DNA of 54,410 nt from CAZDVQ01 sp964508975 (GCA_964508975.1 CAZDVQ010000029.1:1-54410); one strand, 5' to 3'; counted from the stretch's first letter, positions 8,271-16,876 are shown. The notes: generated by a model from the sequence alone, not told the origin. Program-made: numbers and translations.

Positions 8271-9278
8271 CTACAAACGACCAACTATAAGACGCCGGGC
8301 AATATCTGCCTGAATTTTTTCGGCTAGCTCCATAGCTTGTAGGCCATCCCAAAGGCTGACGCTTGTTTTTTGTGCGCCGTAAACGTTGGCCACAAAATGC
8401 TCCAACTCGGTTTGTATGGCGTTGAGCACGGGCGGACTAGGTATATCAAGGCTGATGTACCGCGTACCTGTGGGCAATTCAAGCGGCATGAGGTTCAGGG
8501 CGCTGGCATCGGGTTGATCGTAAAGCCGAACCACCTCCGATTTACGCTCCATGAAATCCATGCTGATATAGGCATCGGGCTGGAATATGCGCATTTTACG
8601 CATGTCTTTCATCGAGATGCGGCTGGCGGTGAGGTTGGCCACACAGCCGTTCGCGAACTCGATGCGGGCATTGGCAATATCGGCATCTGGGTTAACCACG
8701 GCCACGCCATTGGCTTGCACCGATACAATGTCGGATTTAACCAAGGACAGCAAAACGTCAATGTCGTGTATCATTAGGTCGAGGACCACCGATACATCAT
8801 TACCCCGCGGGTTGAAGGTTGCCAAGCGGTGCGCCTCCACGAACATGGGCTGTATCTGAATATCGCCCAACGACACTAAGGCAGGATTGAACCGCTCCAC
8901 ATGGCCAACCGCACCGGGAATGCCCTTGGCTTGCGCCAGGGCCTGAATCTCGCGGGCTTGCTCCACGGTGGCGCAAAGTGGTTTTTCCACGAAAAAAGGC
9001 TTGCCCGCTTCAATGGCTAGTTTGCAAAGCTCGTAGTGCGAGGCCGTGGTGGCTACGATGTCCACAATATCGCAAGCGGCAAGCAGGGCTTCCACGCTAT
9101 CGAAGGGCCTTAACCCTGTTTTCTCTTGGGCTTTGGCGCACTGTTCGGGGTTGGGATCGAAATAACCAAGCAGCTCGAGCGCATCCGACTGTTGTACACA
9201 GCTCATGTGTATGCGCCCGAGGTGCCCAGCACCCAGCACAGCAATTTTAGGTAAACGCGGGTTTGGCGACTGCGGCAT
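8271..9278 (-). CDS. Gfo/Idh/MocA family NAD(P)-dependent oxidoreductase
   Basis: About 335 residues. The N-terminal Rossmann fold is PKIAVLGAGHLGRIHM, followed by the family signature FFVEKPLCATVEQAREI with the EKP motif. The C-terminal alpha/beta domain carries RISMKDMRKMRIF. Members reduce or oxidise sugars and related compounds or biliverdin-like substrates; the substrate here is unknown. I chose the ATG at 9278 over one at 9347. It falls 1 nt after the phoH stop codon and starts 8 residues before the Rossmann motif, whereas the longer start would overlap phoH by 68 nt. phoH and this gene are therefore probably translated from one message. Confidence 0.88.
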   Translation of the reverse strand: MPQSPNPRLPKIAVLGAGHLGRIHMSCVQQSDALELLGYFDPNPEQCAKAQEKTGLRPFDSVEALLAACDIVDIVATTASHYELCKLAIEAGKPFFVEKPLCATVEQAREIQALAQAKGIPGAVGHVERFNPALVSLGDIQIQPMFVEAHRLATFNPRGNDVSVVLDLMIHDIDVLLSLVKSDIVSVQANGVAVVNPDADIANARIEFANGCVANLTASRISMKDMRKMRIFQPDAYISMDFMERKSEVVRLYDQPDASALNLMPLELPTGTRYISLDIPSPPVLNAIQTELEHFVANVYGAQKTSVSLWDGLQAMELAEKIQADIARRLIVGRL

Positions 9279-9279
9279 G

Positions 9280-10287
9280 TTACTGTTTTGGCTCGCGTGG
9301 TTTACGGTTATGTTCATCGCCTTCGCCTTCGGCCAATCGACGGGCATCGTCGCGGTCGTAAGCTTTTACCACTTCTTTCACCAAGCGGTGACGGACCACA
9401 TCCTCCGCTGAGAGGTGTATGATACCAATGCCCTCGATATCCTTCAGGATGTGCAAGCCCCGAACCAAGCCCGAGCGTTGCTTAGGCGGGAGGTCCACCT
9501 GCGACATATCGCCGGTGATGATGCACTTGGAAGTTGGTCCTAAACGGGTCAGGAACATTTTCAACTGCATATCGGTGGTGTTCTGGGCTTCATCCAGGAT
9601 GATGAAGGCATCGTTGAGGGTACGGCCACGCATGAAGGCCAGCGGTGCGATTTCTATGACGCGGGTGGTCATGAACTGCTGTAGTTTGTCGTACTGCAAC
9701 ATGTCGTCGAGCGCGTCGTACAAGGGGCGGAGGTATGGGTCGATTTTCTCTTTCAAATCGCCAGGCAAGAAACCTAGGTTTTCACCGGCTTCTACGGCGG
9801 GGCGGGTCAAGATGATTTTCTGCACCGTGCGGGCTTTCAGCGCCTTTACAGCTAAGGCTACGGCGGTATAGGTTTTACCGGTACCGGCAGGACCCATTGC
9901 GAAAACGATATCGTTGGCCTCGCTCATATCCACCAGTTTTTTCTGGTTCTTGGTGCGTGCCTTGATGGGTTGGCCATGTTTACCGTGAACAATCACGTTG
10001 TCCTCGCTCTTGGGGAGTTTAACGGCAAAAGGGTTGCCGCCGCCCACCATGTCTTGTACTTGTTGGATGTTCAGTTCGCCAAATTCTTGGACTACCTTGG
10101 CCATTTTCTCCAAGATGCCCTTGATGGCTTGTACTTCAGATTTCTCGCCAATAACTTTCACGGCATTGCCGCGCGATGTAATGAGTACACCCGGGAAAGT
10201 TTTGCGGAGTATGTCTAGCTTCGAGTCGTTATGGCCGTAGAGTTCTAAAAGCTCTATGCCCTCGAAGTTTATGGTAATTTCACTCAA
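9280..10287 (-). CDS. PhoH-like ATPase (YbeZ type)
   Basis: A 335-residue P-loop protein. Walker A is GPAGTGKT at residues 132-139 and Walker B is in FIILDEAQNTT. The N-terminal 100 residues form the KH-like region typical of YbeZ/PhoH-like proteins (residues 1-65, ending before LNIQQVQDMVGGG). YbeZ-type PhoH proteins are associated with RNA handling and ribosome maturation and often sit beside ybeY; ybeY is not seen here. The C-terminus is charged (GEGDEHNRKPREPKQ). The oxidoreductase gene follows after 1 nt. Confidence 0.92.
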   Translation of the reverse strand: MSEITINFEGIELLELYGHNDSKLDILRKTFPGVLITSRGNAVKVIGEKSEVQAIKGILEKMAKVVQEFGELNIQQVQDMVGGGNPFAVKLPKSEDNVIVHGKHGQPIKARTKNQKKLVDMSEANDIVFAMGPAGTGKTYTAVALAVKALKARTVQKIILTRPAVEAGENLGFLPGDLKEKIDPYLRPLYDALDDMLQYDKLQQFMTTRVIEIAPLAFMRGRTLNDAFIILDEAQNTTDMQLKMFLTRLGPTSKCIITGDMSQVDLPPKQRSGLVRGLHILKDIEGIGIIHLSAEDVVRHRLVKEVVKAYDRDDARRLAEGEGDEHNRKPREPKQ

Positions 10288-10324
10288 TGTTTTGCTTAGT
10301 TGAAGGTTGATAATGGTTTTGACA

Positions 10325-10450
10325 CGCTAGCAGACGTGGCGGTGCCTCCCCCCGCTGCGTTGCAGCGACCCCCTCCACTGCACAGGACGCTATGCGTCCG
10401 TTGGTAGCGGGGGTTGGGGCGAGCAGGGCTCGCCCGGGTGCTGTACGCAT
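10325..10450. repeat. divergent GC-rich hairpin element (variant 6)
   Basis: Begins CGCTAGCAGACGTGGCGG and contains hairpins CGCTGCGTTGCAGCG, GGACGCTATGCGTCC and GGCGAGCAGGGCTCGCC. It lacks the GCGCCCAAA end, so it is either a diverged family member or a separate repeat. It lies between the ABC-F gene stop and the phoH start, both minus strand. Confidence 0.5.
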
Positions 10451-10513
10451 CATGTAAATGCCATCTCCAAGTAGATGATGTGCATTCCAAACAACTAAGG
10501 GTTAAACAGCACC

Positions 10514-12130
10514 CTAGGCATACAACGCGTTCCGCAATTCCTTGATGTCGGGATCGGTGATATAGGTATCGTAATCCATCAGTTTGTCAATCATACCATT
10601 TGGCCCGATTTCTACGATACGATCGGCGATGGTATGGGTAAACTGGTGATCTTGCGAGGTGAAGATCAAGTTGCCCGGGAAGTTGATTAACGAGTTGTTG
10701 AGGGTTTGAATACTCTCGAGGTCGAGGTGGGAAGTCGGCTCATCTAGCATCAAGAAGTTACCGGATTCCAGCATCAAGCGGGAAAGCATACAGCGAACTT
10801 TTTCGCCACCCGAGAGCACGTTGGATGGTTTTAAGCTTTCTTCGCCCGAGAAGAGCATGCGGCCTAGGAAGCCACGGATGTAAGTTTCATCTTTCTCGGC
10901 CGAGAATTGGCGCAACCAATCCACGAGGTTCAAGTCGCCGTCTTGGAAATAGCTACCGTTATCGGCGGGCAACCAAGATGGGGTGATAGTCACGCCCCAT
11001 TCAAAATCGCCGCTGTCTTGTACCATTTCCTTGGCTAGCACTTGATAAAATGTAGTTGTGGCCAAAGAGTTCCGAGAAAGCAGTGCTATTTTCTGATTTT
11101 TTTCAAAGGTGAAGCTCACATCCTTGAAAAGTACCTCGCCGTTGAGCGATTTGGTCAAGTTGCGAACCGTCAGGATTTGGTCGCCAACCTCGCGTTCTGG
11201 TTTCAGGATGATACCTGGGTAGCGGCGTGATGAAGGCTTGATTTCGTCGAAATTAAGCTTCTCGAGGGCTTTTTTACGAGAGGTAGCCTGTTTGGCTTTA
11301 GAAGCGTTGGCCGAGAAGCGCGCGATGAACTCCTGGAGCTCAGCACGTTTTTGCTCGGTTTTCTTGTTCTTGTCGGCGAGCTGGCGTGCGGCCAACTGGC
11401 TGGACTCGTACCAGAAGGTATAGTTACCCGAGTAGATATTGAGGCGCTGGCGGTCAAGGTCGGCGATGTGCGTACACACCGCGTCGAGGAAGTGACGGTC
11501 GTGGGATACAACAATCACGGTATTTTTATAGTCGGCCAAGAAATCCTCGAGCCAGAAGATGGTTTCGGCGTCGAGTTCGTTGGTCGGTTCGTCCATGATT
11601 AGGATGTCGGGGTTACCGAACAGGGCCTGTGCGATGAGCGTACGCACCTTGGTGTTGGCGGGTACATCTTTCATGAGGCTATGGTGCAGGTCCTCGGGCA
11701 CACCCAGGTTGCTGAGCAGTTGAGCGGCGTCGCTCTCGGCCATCCAGCCGCCCATCTCGTCGAATTTCTCGCCGAGTACAGCCACGCGGTTGCCGTCTTC
11801 ATCGCTAAAATCGGCTTTAGCGTAGATGGCATCCATCTCGTTTTTGATGTCGAAGAGCTCCTTGTGACCGAGGATAACGGTGTTGAGCACGGTGTTCTCG
11901 TCGAACTCGAAGTGGTTCTGTTTCAGTACCGCCATACGCTCGCCGGGAGTGATGGATACGTTACCGGTGGTCGGGTCAATTTCGCCCGAGATGATTTTCA
12001 TCATGGTAGATTTACCGGCACCGTTGGCCCCGATAATACCGTAACAGTTCCCCTTGGTGAACTTGGCGTTTACTTCTTCAAACAAAATGCGTTTGCCAAA
12101 ACGCAGCGATAAATTGGATAGCGTGAGCAT
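10514..12130 (-). CDS. ABC-F family ATPase, YbiT type, second nucleotide-binding domain degenerate
   Basis: A 538-residue protein with two ATP-binding cassettes in tandem and no membrane segments. These act on the ribosome rather than in transport. Domain 1 has an intact Walker A (GANGAGKST), Walker B (DILIMDEPTNELD) and H-loop (VVSHDRHFL), but no LSGG signature, as in E. coli YbiT. The linker RFSANASKAKQATSRKKALEKL is the ABC-F interdomain hallmark. Domain 2 keeps LSGGEKVR and LMLDEPTSHLD, but its Walker A reads LLSRNSLATTTF and its H-loop SQDHQF, so it probably does not hydrolyse ATP. The ATG at 12130 was chosen because upstream codons up to 12286 include MITE sequence and match no family. 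Confidence 0.9.
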   Translation of the reverse strand: MLTLSNLSLRFGKRILFEEVNAKFTKGNCYGIIGANGAGKSTMMKIISGEIDPTTGNVSITPGERMAVLKQNHFEFDENTVLNTVILGHKELFDIKNEMDAIYAKADFSDEDGNRVAVLGEKFDEMGGWMAESDAAQLLSNLGVPEDLHHSLMKDVPANTKVRTLIAQALFGNPDILIMDEPTNELDAETIFWLEDFLADYKNTVIVVSHDRHFLDAVCTHIADLDRQRLNIYSGNYTFWYESSQLAARQLADKNKKTEQKRAELQEFIARFSANASKAKQATSRKKALEKLNFDEIKPSSRRYPGIILKPEREVGDQILTVRNLTKSLNGEVLFKDVSFTFEKNQKIALLSRNSLATTTFYQVLAKEMVQDSGDFEWGVTITPSWLPADNGSYFQDGDLNLVDWLRQFSAEKDETYIRGFLGRMLFSGEESLKPSNVLSGGEKVRCMLSRLMLESGNFLMLDEPTSHLDLESIQTLNNSLINFPGNLIFTSQDHQFTHTIADRIVEIGPNGMIDKLMDYDTYITDPDIKELRNALYA

Positions 12131-12207
12131 TGATTGGAAAATTTTAGGGCCAATACCTTGACCTGATTCAAGCCGCGAAGATAGACTTTCTAATTGTGAA
12201 AAAATAA

Positions 12208-12371
12208 TAAGAGTATGTTTGGATTTTGGGTTTCGAAGGAAAAACGAGCTATTTTTTGATGAGGTTGCTTTAAAAAATGGGCGCATAGTGGTGCTACGTA
12301 ACTATTTTTTAAAGCAAAAATCATCAGAAAAGAGCTGTTTTTCGCCGGAAGTTAAAGTCCAAACATACTCT
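12208..12371 (-). mobile_element. MITE-like element, copy B (164 bp, inverted relative to copy A)
   Basis: AGAGTATGTTTGGA at the left end and TCCAAACATACTCT at the right. Reverse-complemented, it matches 6421-6583 almost base for base, with a handful of substitutions and small A/T-run indels. The flanks are TAA on both sides if the inverted repeat starts at GAGTATG, consistent with a 3-bp target duplication. It lies in the 5' leader of the ABC-F gene. Confidence 0.82.
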
Positions 12372-12475
12372 AAGCACCCAGCTAGAATTATGGATAGCTA
12401 AAAACACCGAAATTTTTCTGACAGACAAGGCTTAAAATAAAGCGTAGGGCTACTTTATCGCTTTTCCACGCCCTG

Positions 12476-12514
12476 TTTCGTCATTTCATCATTTACTCAT
12501 TTCGTCATTTCATC
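12476..12514. repeat. degenerate CATTTCATCATTTACTCATTTCGT repeats
   Basis: Low-complexity units built on CATTTCATC/CATTTCGTC. They abut the TTTTTGGGCG end of the next GC-rich element. Similar units occur at 17751, 41361, 45988, 48655 and 54356. Confidence 0.7.
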
Positions 12515-12655
12515 TTTTTGGGCGTTGCGGCCTGCGGCCGCCGCTGTCCTACGGGGTTCGTTCGGTCGCTTCGCTCCCTTACGGAGCACTTCGTGGTTCG
12601 CTGCGCTCCGTGCTATGCACCCCGGCTGACGCCGTGCCCTCCGGCCAGCTAACGC
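12515..12655 (-). repeat. GC-rich mosaic intergenic element, copy 7 (reverse orientation)
   Basis: TTTTTGGGCG at the left, CCAGCTAACGC at the right. Its right half is close to copy 2 (3563-3701). Its left half carries the GCGGCCTGCGGCCGC hairpin shared with copy 20 (48779). This is a clear example of cassette mixing. It lies between divergent genes. Confidence 0.8.
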
Positions 12656-12744
12656 GATGCTTTGGCTGTTTGGGGGGAGCTTGAGGGTTTGGTGATTTTT
12701 TCAAAATATATACGTTGACGTTATCATATAAACGGCTTGTGCGT

Positions 12745-12752
12745 TAACTTTG
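12745..12752 (+). promoter_or_regulatory. -7 element TAACTTTG upstream of the small membrane protein gene
   Basis: TAnnTTTG match about 70 bp before the ATG at 12823, in an AT-rich leader after the GC-rich element. Confidence 0.5.
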
Positions 12753-12822
12753 TCAATCATGGTTTTTATGAGACCAAAATGATTGTTTTTACAAACCGCT
12801 TAAACAAGCATAACCTAATTGT

Positions 12823-13164
12823 ATGTTTTTATATAATCTAGCTACAATAAGCCTCTTGATACTGTCATTTGTAATCCCTGCCTTATATTTCATATTCAAA
12901 TTCAAGGCTTTGAAGCCATTTTCATGGAGAAAATTGACAAGAAGTTTAAATTTTGCATTTATTGTTCAAATCATGCTTGCAGCCTTTTACATCTACATGA
13001 TGGGATACCTAGAACAGAAATATTATACTGAGGGACTGGTCACTCCTCATACCGATATTATAATGTCTGCGGGCTTAGCTTACATCATCCTTGGAACTTA
13101 TTTATACATTCCCGGGCTTATATGCCTAAACCTCTTTTCATTTTTTGCTTCTAAGCAACCCTAG
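12823..13164 (+). CDS. small integral membrane protein, unknown function
   Basis: 113 residues, with three hydrophobic segments at about residues 5-27, 42-64 and 82-108, separated by short basic loops (KPFSWRKLTR). No family is recognised. The sequence is AT-rich compared with its neighbours. It ends 15 nt before kptA on the same strand, so the two may be co-transcribed from the TAACTTTG element at 12745. Confidence 0.6.
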   Translation: MFLYNLATISLLILSFVIPALYFIFKFKALKPFSWRKLTRSLNFAFIVQIMLAAFYIYMMGYLEQKYYTEGLVTPHTDIIMSAGLAYIILGTYLYIPGLICLNLFSFFASKQP

Positions 13165-13179
13165 ACTACCTATTCACCC

Positions 13180-13725
13180 ATGCTACCCGATAAACAACTT
13201 ACCCAGCTTAGTAAATTTTTAAGCCTGGTACTGCGCCACCAACCTGAAACCATCGGCATTCAACTCGACCAGCATGGCTGGGTAGCCGTGGACGAGCTGC
13301 TGCTTAAAATGCAAGCCAAAGGCTCGCCCATCAACCGAGCTGTACTAGACCACCTCGTGGCCACCAACCCCAAAAAACGCTTTGCCTTTAACCCTTCCCT
13401 CGATAAAATCAGGGCCAGCCAAGGGCATTCGGTTAACATTGAACTGGGCTATACCAACCAAGAACCACCGGCTATTTTATACCACGGCAGCAGCGAAAAA
13501 TCTGTTCCGTCCATTTGGGCAACCGGACTGGAAAAACGCAGCAGGCAACATGTTCACCTGAGTAGCGAGCGTGAAACCGCTATCAAGGTTGGACAACGCC
13601 ACGGCAAACCTTTTATATTTGAAGTACTGGCCGAACAAATGTACCAAGATGGCTATCATTTCTTTCTATCCGAAAATGGCGTGTGGCTCACCGACCATGT
13701 GCCTGCGCAGTACTTGAGGTCGTAA
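13180..13725 (+). CDS. kptA: RNA 2'-phosphotransferase, Tpt1/KptA family
   Basis: 181 residues, full length. The N-terminal winged-helix part has LSKFLSLVLRHQPETIGI with the conserved LRHxP. The catalytic part has YHGSSEKSVPSIWATGL and RQHVHLSSERETA, matching the Tpt1 ART-like fold with its conserved His and Arg residues. In eukaryotes the enzyme moves the 2'-phosphate of spliced tRNA to NAD+, giving ADP-ribose 1'',2''-cyclic phosphate. In bacteria, which lack that splicing pathway, its natural substrate is not settled. A GC-rich element begins 9 bp after the stop. Confidence 0.92.
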   Translation: MLPDKQLTQLSKFLSLVLRHQPETIGIQLDQHGWVAVDELLLKMQAKGSPINRAVLDHLVATNPKKRFAFNPSLDKIRASQGHSVNIELGYTNQEPPAILYHGSSEKSVPSIWATGLEKRSRQHVHLSSERETAIKVGQRHGKPFIFEVLAEQMYQDGYHFFLSENGVWLTDHVPAQYLRS

Positions 13726-13733
13726 ACTTCATC

Positions 13734-13839
13734 GCGCTAGGCATGCGTAGGGCAGCGCCGTAGGCGCTGGTGCATAGCACGGAGCGTAGCGAACCCCGGA
13801 GCACGCCGGCGACGCGTAGCGGCGCAGCGCCCAAAAAAA
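13734..13839 (+). repeat. GC-rich mosaic intergenic element, copy 8
   Basis: Starts GCGCTAGGCATGCGTAG and ends GGCGCAGCGCCCAAAAAAA. It shares its 3' half (CACGCCGGCGACGCGTAGCG) with the copies at 27626 and 36596, while its middle hairpins (CAGCGCCGTAGGCGCTG and GTGCATAGCAC) differ. It lies between two plus-strand genes. Confidence 0.82.
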
Positions 13840-13931
13840 TCATAAAATTAAAATGCTCTATGCTTGAACGCCAGTTTACATGGGCTATATGACAGGCTTT
13901 ATTATTGCATCCTCTGATACAAAAGCTTGAT

Positions 13932-13939
13932 TATCTTTG
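13932..13939 (+). promoter_or_regulatory. -7 element TATCTTTG for the VOC gene
   Basis: TAnnTTTG match 46 bp before the ATG at 13985. Because it overlaps a more upstream in-frame start at 13937, it supports the 13985 start. Confidence 0.55.
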
Positions 13940-13984
13940 TCTTTCATACATGAGCTAATCCTAATTTGTTCAAATGCATTTATT

Positions 13985-14431
13985 ATGGCCGACGATTTTA
14001 CAACTCCAAACGAACTAAGGCCTAAGGTAACCGGTATTGGTGGTATCTTCTTCTTCTCGGAAAACCCCGAGCAAACCAAGGCTTGGTATGCCCAGCACCT
14101 CGGGCTAAACGTTGACCAGTGGGGGGCTAGTTTTACTTCCCGCAACATCGACAAGCCCGATGAAATCAATTACTTGCAATGGAGCCCGTTCCAGCAGGGC
14201 AGCGATTATTTTGCGCCATCCAGCAAGCCTTTCATGATAAACTATCGCGTGCAAAACATTGAAGGCTTGCTTGAAAACCTAAAAGCCAGCGGCGTAACGG
14301 TTTTAGATGACATTCAAAGCTTCGATTACGGTAAGTTTGTTCACATCATGGATGCCGAAGGCAACAAAATTGAGCTCTGGGAACCGGTGGATGAACCCTT
14401 AACCCAAGTGGATGAAACAAAAAATCCCTAA
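13985..14431 (+). CDS. VOC (glyoxalase/bleomycin-resistance) superfamily protein
   Basis: 148 residues with two betaalphabetabetabeta modules. The first begins GIGGIFFFSENPEQTKAWYAQHLGL, the second YRVQNIEGLLENLKASGV and ends KFVHIMDAEGNKIELWEP. The final Glu of NKIELWEP is the usual metal ligand. Family members include glyoxalases, dioxygenases and antibiotic-binding proteins; the substrate here cannot be inferred. The promoter element at 13932 argues against a longer N-terminus. The stop codon lies inside the first unit of the AT-rich repeat array that follows. Confidence 0.85.
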   Translation: MADDFTTPNELRPKVTGIGGIFFFSENPEQTKAWYAQHLGLNVDQWGASFTSRNIDKPDEINYLQWSPFQQGSDYFAPSSKPFMINYRVQNIEGLLENLKASGVTVLDDIQSFDYGKFVHIMDAEGNKIELWEPVDEPLTQVDETKNP

Positions 14432-14551
14432 TTATTATAATATTTAGGGAATTCGAATTACCGAATATTATAATAATTAGGGATTTCAATCGAATAAAAT
14501 TATAATATTTAGGGATTTGAATCTCCGAATATCATAATATTTAGGGATTTA
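14421..14551. repeat. array of AT-rich repeats with a TTTAGGGATTT core
   Basis: Four units of about 31-34 bp with a core like TATAATATTTAGGGATTT, separated by unlike stretches (GAATCTCCG, CAATCGAATAAAA, ATTCGAATTACCG). The first unit also has an inverted copy (AAATCCCTAATTATTATAA) overlapping the end of the VOC gene. It is followed directly by a terminator hairpin. Confidence 0.7.
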
Positions 14552-14564
14552 CTCGGCTAAATTT

Positions 14565-14602
14565 AATGAAACCCCATACATATACCTGCATGGGGTTTCA
14601 TT
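14565..14602. terminator. bidirectional hairpin between convergent genes
   Basis: A 13-bp perfect stem (AATGAAACCCCAT paired with ATGGGGTTTCATT) and a 12-nt loop, between the VOC gene (plus) and the TonB receptor (minus). It can serve both strands. The A/T-rich stem ends provide short T-runs. Confidence 0.7.
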
Positions 14603-14618
14603 AGCTTATATCAGTGCG

Positions 14619-16835
14619 CTATTCAATTTTTATTTTAACCCCAAAGTTAATGAACCTACCGTCGAGTGGAGCCCAGATTTCAGTAAACTGTGGTGTGTTG
14701 TTGGGCCCTGAAAGAATACTTTCGTATCGTGTTTGACGGGTATCGGTCATGTTTTCAGCATTGAAAAAAAGCACAAAGTTGCCCAATGTGCGCTCAATGA
14801 CGATGCCGGTGGTAAACAAACTCCTTGTGGTAGCACCATTGGATAAACGTTGGCCACTTTTGAATTCATAGTCTAGACCAATACGCCATTTGCCATCTTC
14901 TACAAATAGGAAGTCGCCTTTTATGCTATGTTTGGGGTTAAGTACAAGCATTTCATTGGCTGTATTTTTAAAATATACATCGGTGAAGGTATAACCAAGA
15001 AACCAAGTGATTTTCCAAACCGTGAGTTTGAGCTGAGTTTCCAAGCCCCTGCTGATAATATCGTTATTGGCGTTGATAAATTGGAAATTACCAGAGGCAT
15101 CTGTGTGAAGTGCAATTGGATTTTGGATAGCGTTGTAGAAAAACATTTGATTGAGGGACAAAAGCACATTGTCACCGAAAGTTGATTTATACCCAATGTC
15201 GCCGTTCAGGCCCAACGATTGTTCTACCGCAGCGTTGGCATAATCAACCGCCACAAAATTTTTGAAACCATAAGGTTCGGCTTCTTCATTGAAAATGGTT
15301 AGGGGTCGATAACCAAGTCCACCGCCTAACCTTGAGGTAAATTTCGGGCTATATTTAACGAGCAGCGCCAAACGCGGCATAACAAGAAACCTCCCTTTAT
15401 CACTACTCAAGTTACTTGAATTTTGATTCCAGTCGGTTCTTAAACCACTTTCAATATCTAAAAAGTTAAATGCCGACCAAATATGATTCACAAATACACT
15501 AGCCGTTTGGTGATATTCATTAACCGCAACAAAGTCAGCAGCACCGATATCCTTGCGTGTGAAATTGTCTGTAGTGTAGCTTACACCAGCTACAAAGGAA
15601 TGTTTTCGAAGGTTCAGGAGATAGTTTATCTCTGAAAAACTGGCGAATTGCCTACCGTTAAAAGATGCAGTAGTCCCCATGCTATCCTGTATTATGCTCA
15701 GCGAGCGGTCGAAAAGATTGAAACTATTTTTTGCGCTGAACTGGTGTAAATTGCCCAGTTTATAATCAAATTTAAATTGGCTGGTCAATCTGCTTGTCTC
15801 TTGAGCATCTAGGTAAAAACTATTACTGGAGGGGAGTCGTTGTTTTAAAAGGTCCATATGGCCACCTTCCCGCTGTTCTTTTGTTACGGTTGCTCCCAGG
15901 TAAATGGAGGTACGCCTATTTGGGTAAAAGAATAGCTTTGGGTTAAAGTTAATCTTGCTTAATTTCGGCAAATCTGAAAAGCCGTCTTTATCAGCGTCGT
16001 ATGGGGCATGAAGTTGGAACGAGACCAAATTGGTGATGCCAAACTTGCCGAATTTGTGCGCTACAAAGGCATTCATGTCAGTTGACCCGATAGTGGATTG
16101 GTTGAAATGGAGCAAAATTTCGTTTTGGTCGGCTGTTTTCGACAAGAGATTTAACACACCGGCTATTGCACCGCCGCCATGTAATGTGCTCGATGAACCT
16201 TTTACAAATTCAACTTGGCGTAAATCCAACGGTGGGATTTGCAAAACATCTAAACTGCCCGAGAACCCACCATACAGCGGGAATCCGTCTTTTAAAAGTT
16301 TGGCATAACGCCCGTTCATACCTTGAATCCTTACAACCGACCCATTACTACCTGCTGAGGTCGTTTGGACTTGCACCCCTGTTGTATGGGTTATCAAGTG
16401 CGATATTCTGCTGGGTTCCATACTTGCAGCCTCGTCTATCTCGTCGGTTAAAGCTTCAATTCGGGTAGGAATATTTGCTATTGATTTGTTGGCCCGGGTA
16501 CTTTCTACAATGATTTCATCTACAAGTGTTGCATCGGGTTCAAGTAGTATTGTATGGGGTTTATCTGCATCTTTAGGGAAATCGAACGTAATGCTAAGGG
16601 CGTTGTACCCAATATAAGTGATGTTCATCATTGCCTTTCCATTAGGGATATTGGTCAAGGTAACTTGTCCCTCGGCATTTGAACTAGATGCTATATTACG
16701 TCCTTCGACCACAACGTTGGCCCCGACGAGTAGTTCTTTTGTCGTAGCGTCTTGGATGATGGCCACAAAGGTATTTTGGCCTAGGGCACACAATGCCGGC
16801 CATGTTGCCATAAGCAACAGGAAAATTTTTCTCAT
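14619..16835 (-). CDS. TonB-dependent outer-membrane receptor, probable metal or metal-complex uptake
   Basis: About 738 residues: signal peptide (MRKIFLLLMATWPALCALGQ), a carboxypeptidase-regulatory-like domain (about residues 20-105), then plug (about 115-230, with VVRIQGMNGRYAKLLKDGFP and VEFVKGSSSTLHGGGAIAG). A 22-strand barrel ends in FINFGVKIKIE. The start at 16835 was chosen since the signal peptide begins there; 16853 is in frame but adds MIKTQT. The upstream gene, 41 nt away, encodes a His-rich secreted protein; this pairing in Bacteroidota usually accompanies zinc or copper systems. The metal assignment is inference from that neighbour. Confidence 0.88.
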   Translation of the reverse strand: MRKIFLLLMATWPALCALGQNTFVAIIQDATTKELLVGANVVVEGRNIASSSNAEGQVTLTNIPNGKAMMNITYIGYNALSITFDFPKDADKPHTILLEPDATLVDEIIVESTRANKSIANIPTRIEALTDEIDEAASMEPSRISHLITHTTGVQVQTTSAGSNGSVVRIQGMNGRYAKLLKDGFPLYGGFSGSLDVLQIPPLDLRQVEFVKGSSSTLHGGGAIAGVLNLLSKTADQNEILLHFNQSTIGSTDMNAFVAHKFGKFGITNLVSFQLHAPYDADKDGFSDLPKLSKINFNPKLFFYPNRRTSIYLGATVTKEQREGGHMDLLKQRLPSSNSFYLDAQETSRLTSQFKFDYKLGNLHQFSAKNSFNLFDRSLSIIQDSMGTTASFNGRQFASFSEINYLLNLRKHSFVAGVSYTTDNFTRKDIGAADFVAVNEYHQTASVFVNHIWSAFNFLDIESGLRTDWNQNSSNLSSDKGRFLVMPRLALLVKYSPKFTSRLGGGLGYRPLTIFNEEAEPYGFKNFVAVDYANAAVEQSLGLNGDIGYKSTFGDNVLLSLNQMFFYNAIQNPIALHTDASGNFQFINANNDIISRGLETQLKLTVWKITWFLGYTFTDVYFKNTANEMLVLNPKHSIKGDFLFVEDGKWRIGLDYEFKSGQRLSNGATTRSLFTTGIVIERTLGNFVLFFNAENMTDTRQTRYESILSGPNNTPQFTEIWAPLDGRFINFGVKIKIE

Positions 16836-16876
16836 GGTTTGAGTTTTTATCAAGATTTAACAATAAAATTAATTTG

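Noticed and set aside
12131..12286. Longer N-terminus for the ABC-F protein
   Set aside because: The extra 52 codons include translated MITE sequence, and the normal YbiT-like N-terminus begins at 12130.
14421..14551. Repeat array read as a CRISPR
   Set aside because: Cores are short and AT-rich, spacers are only about 13 bp, one unit is inverted and no cas gene is nearby.
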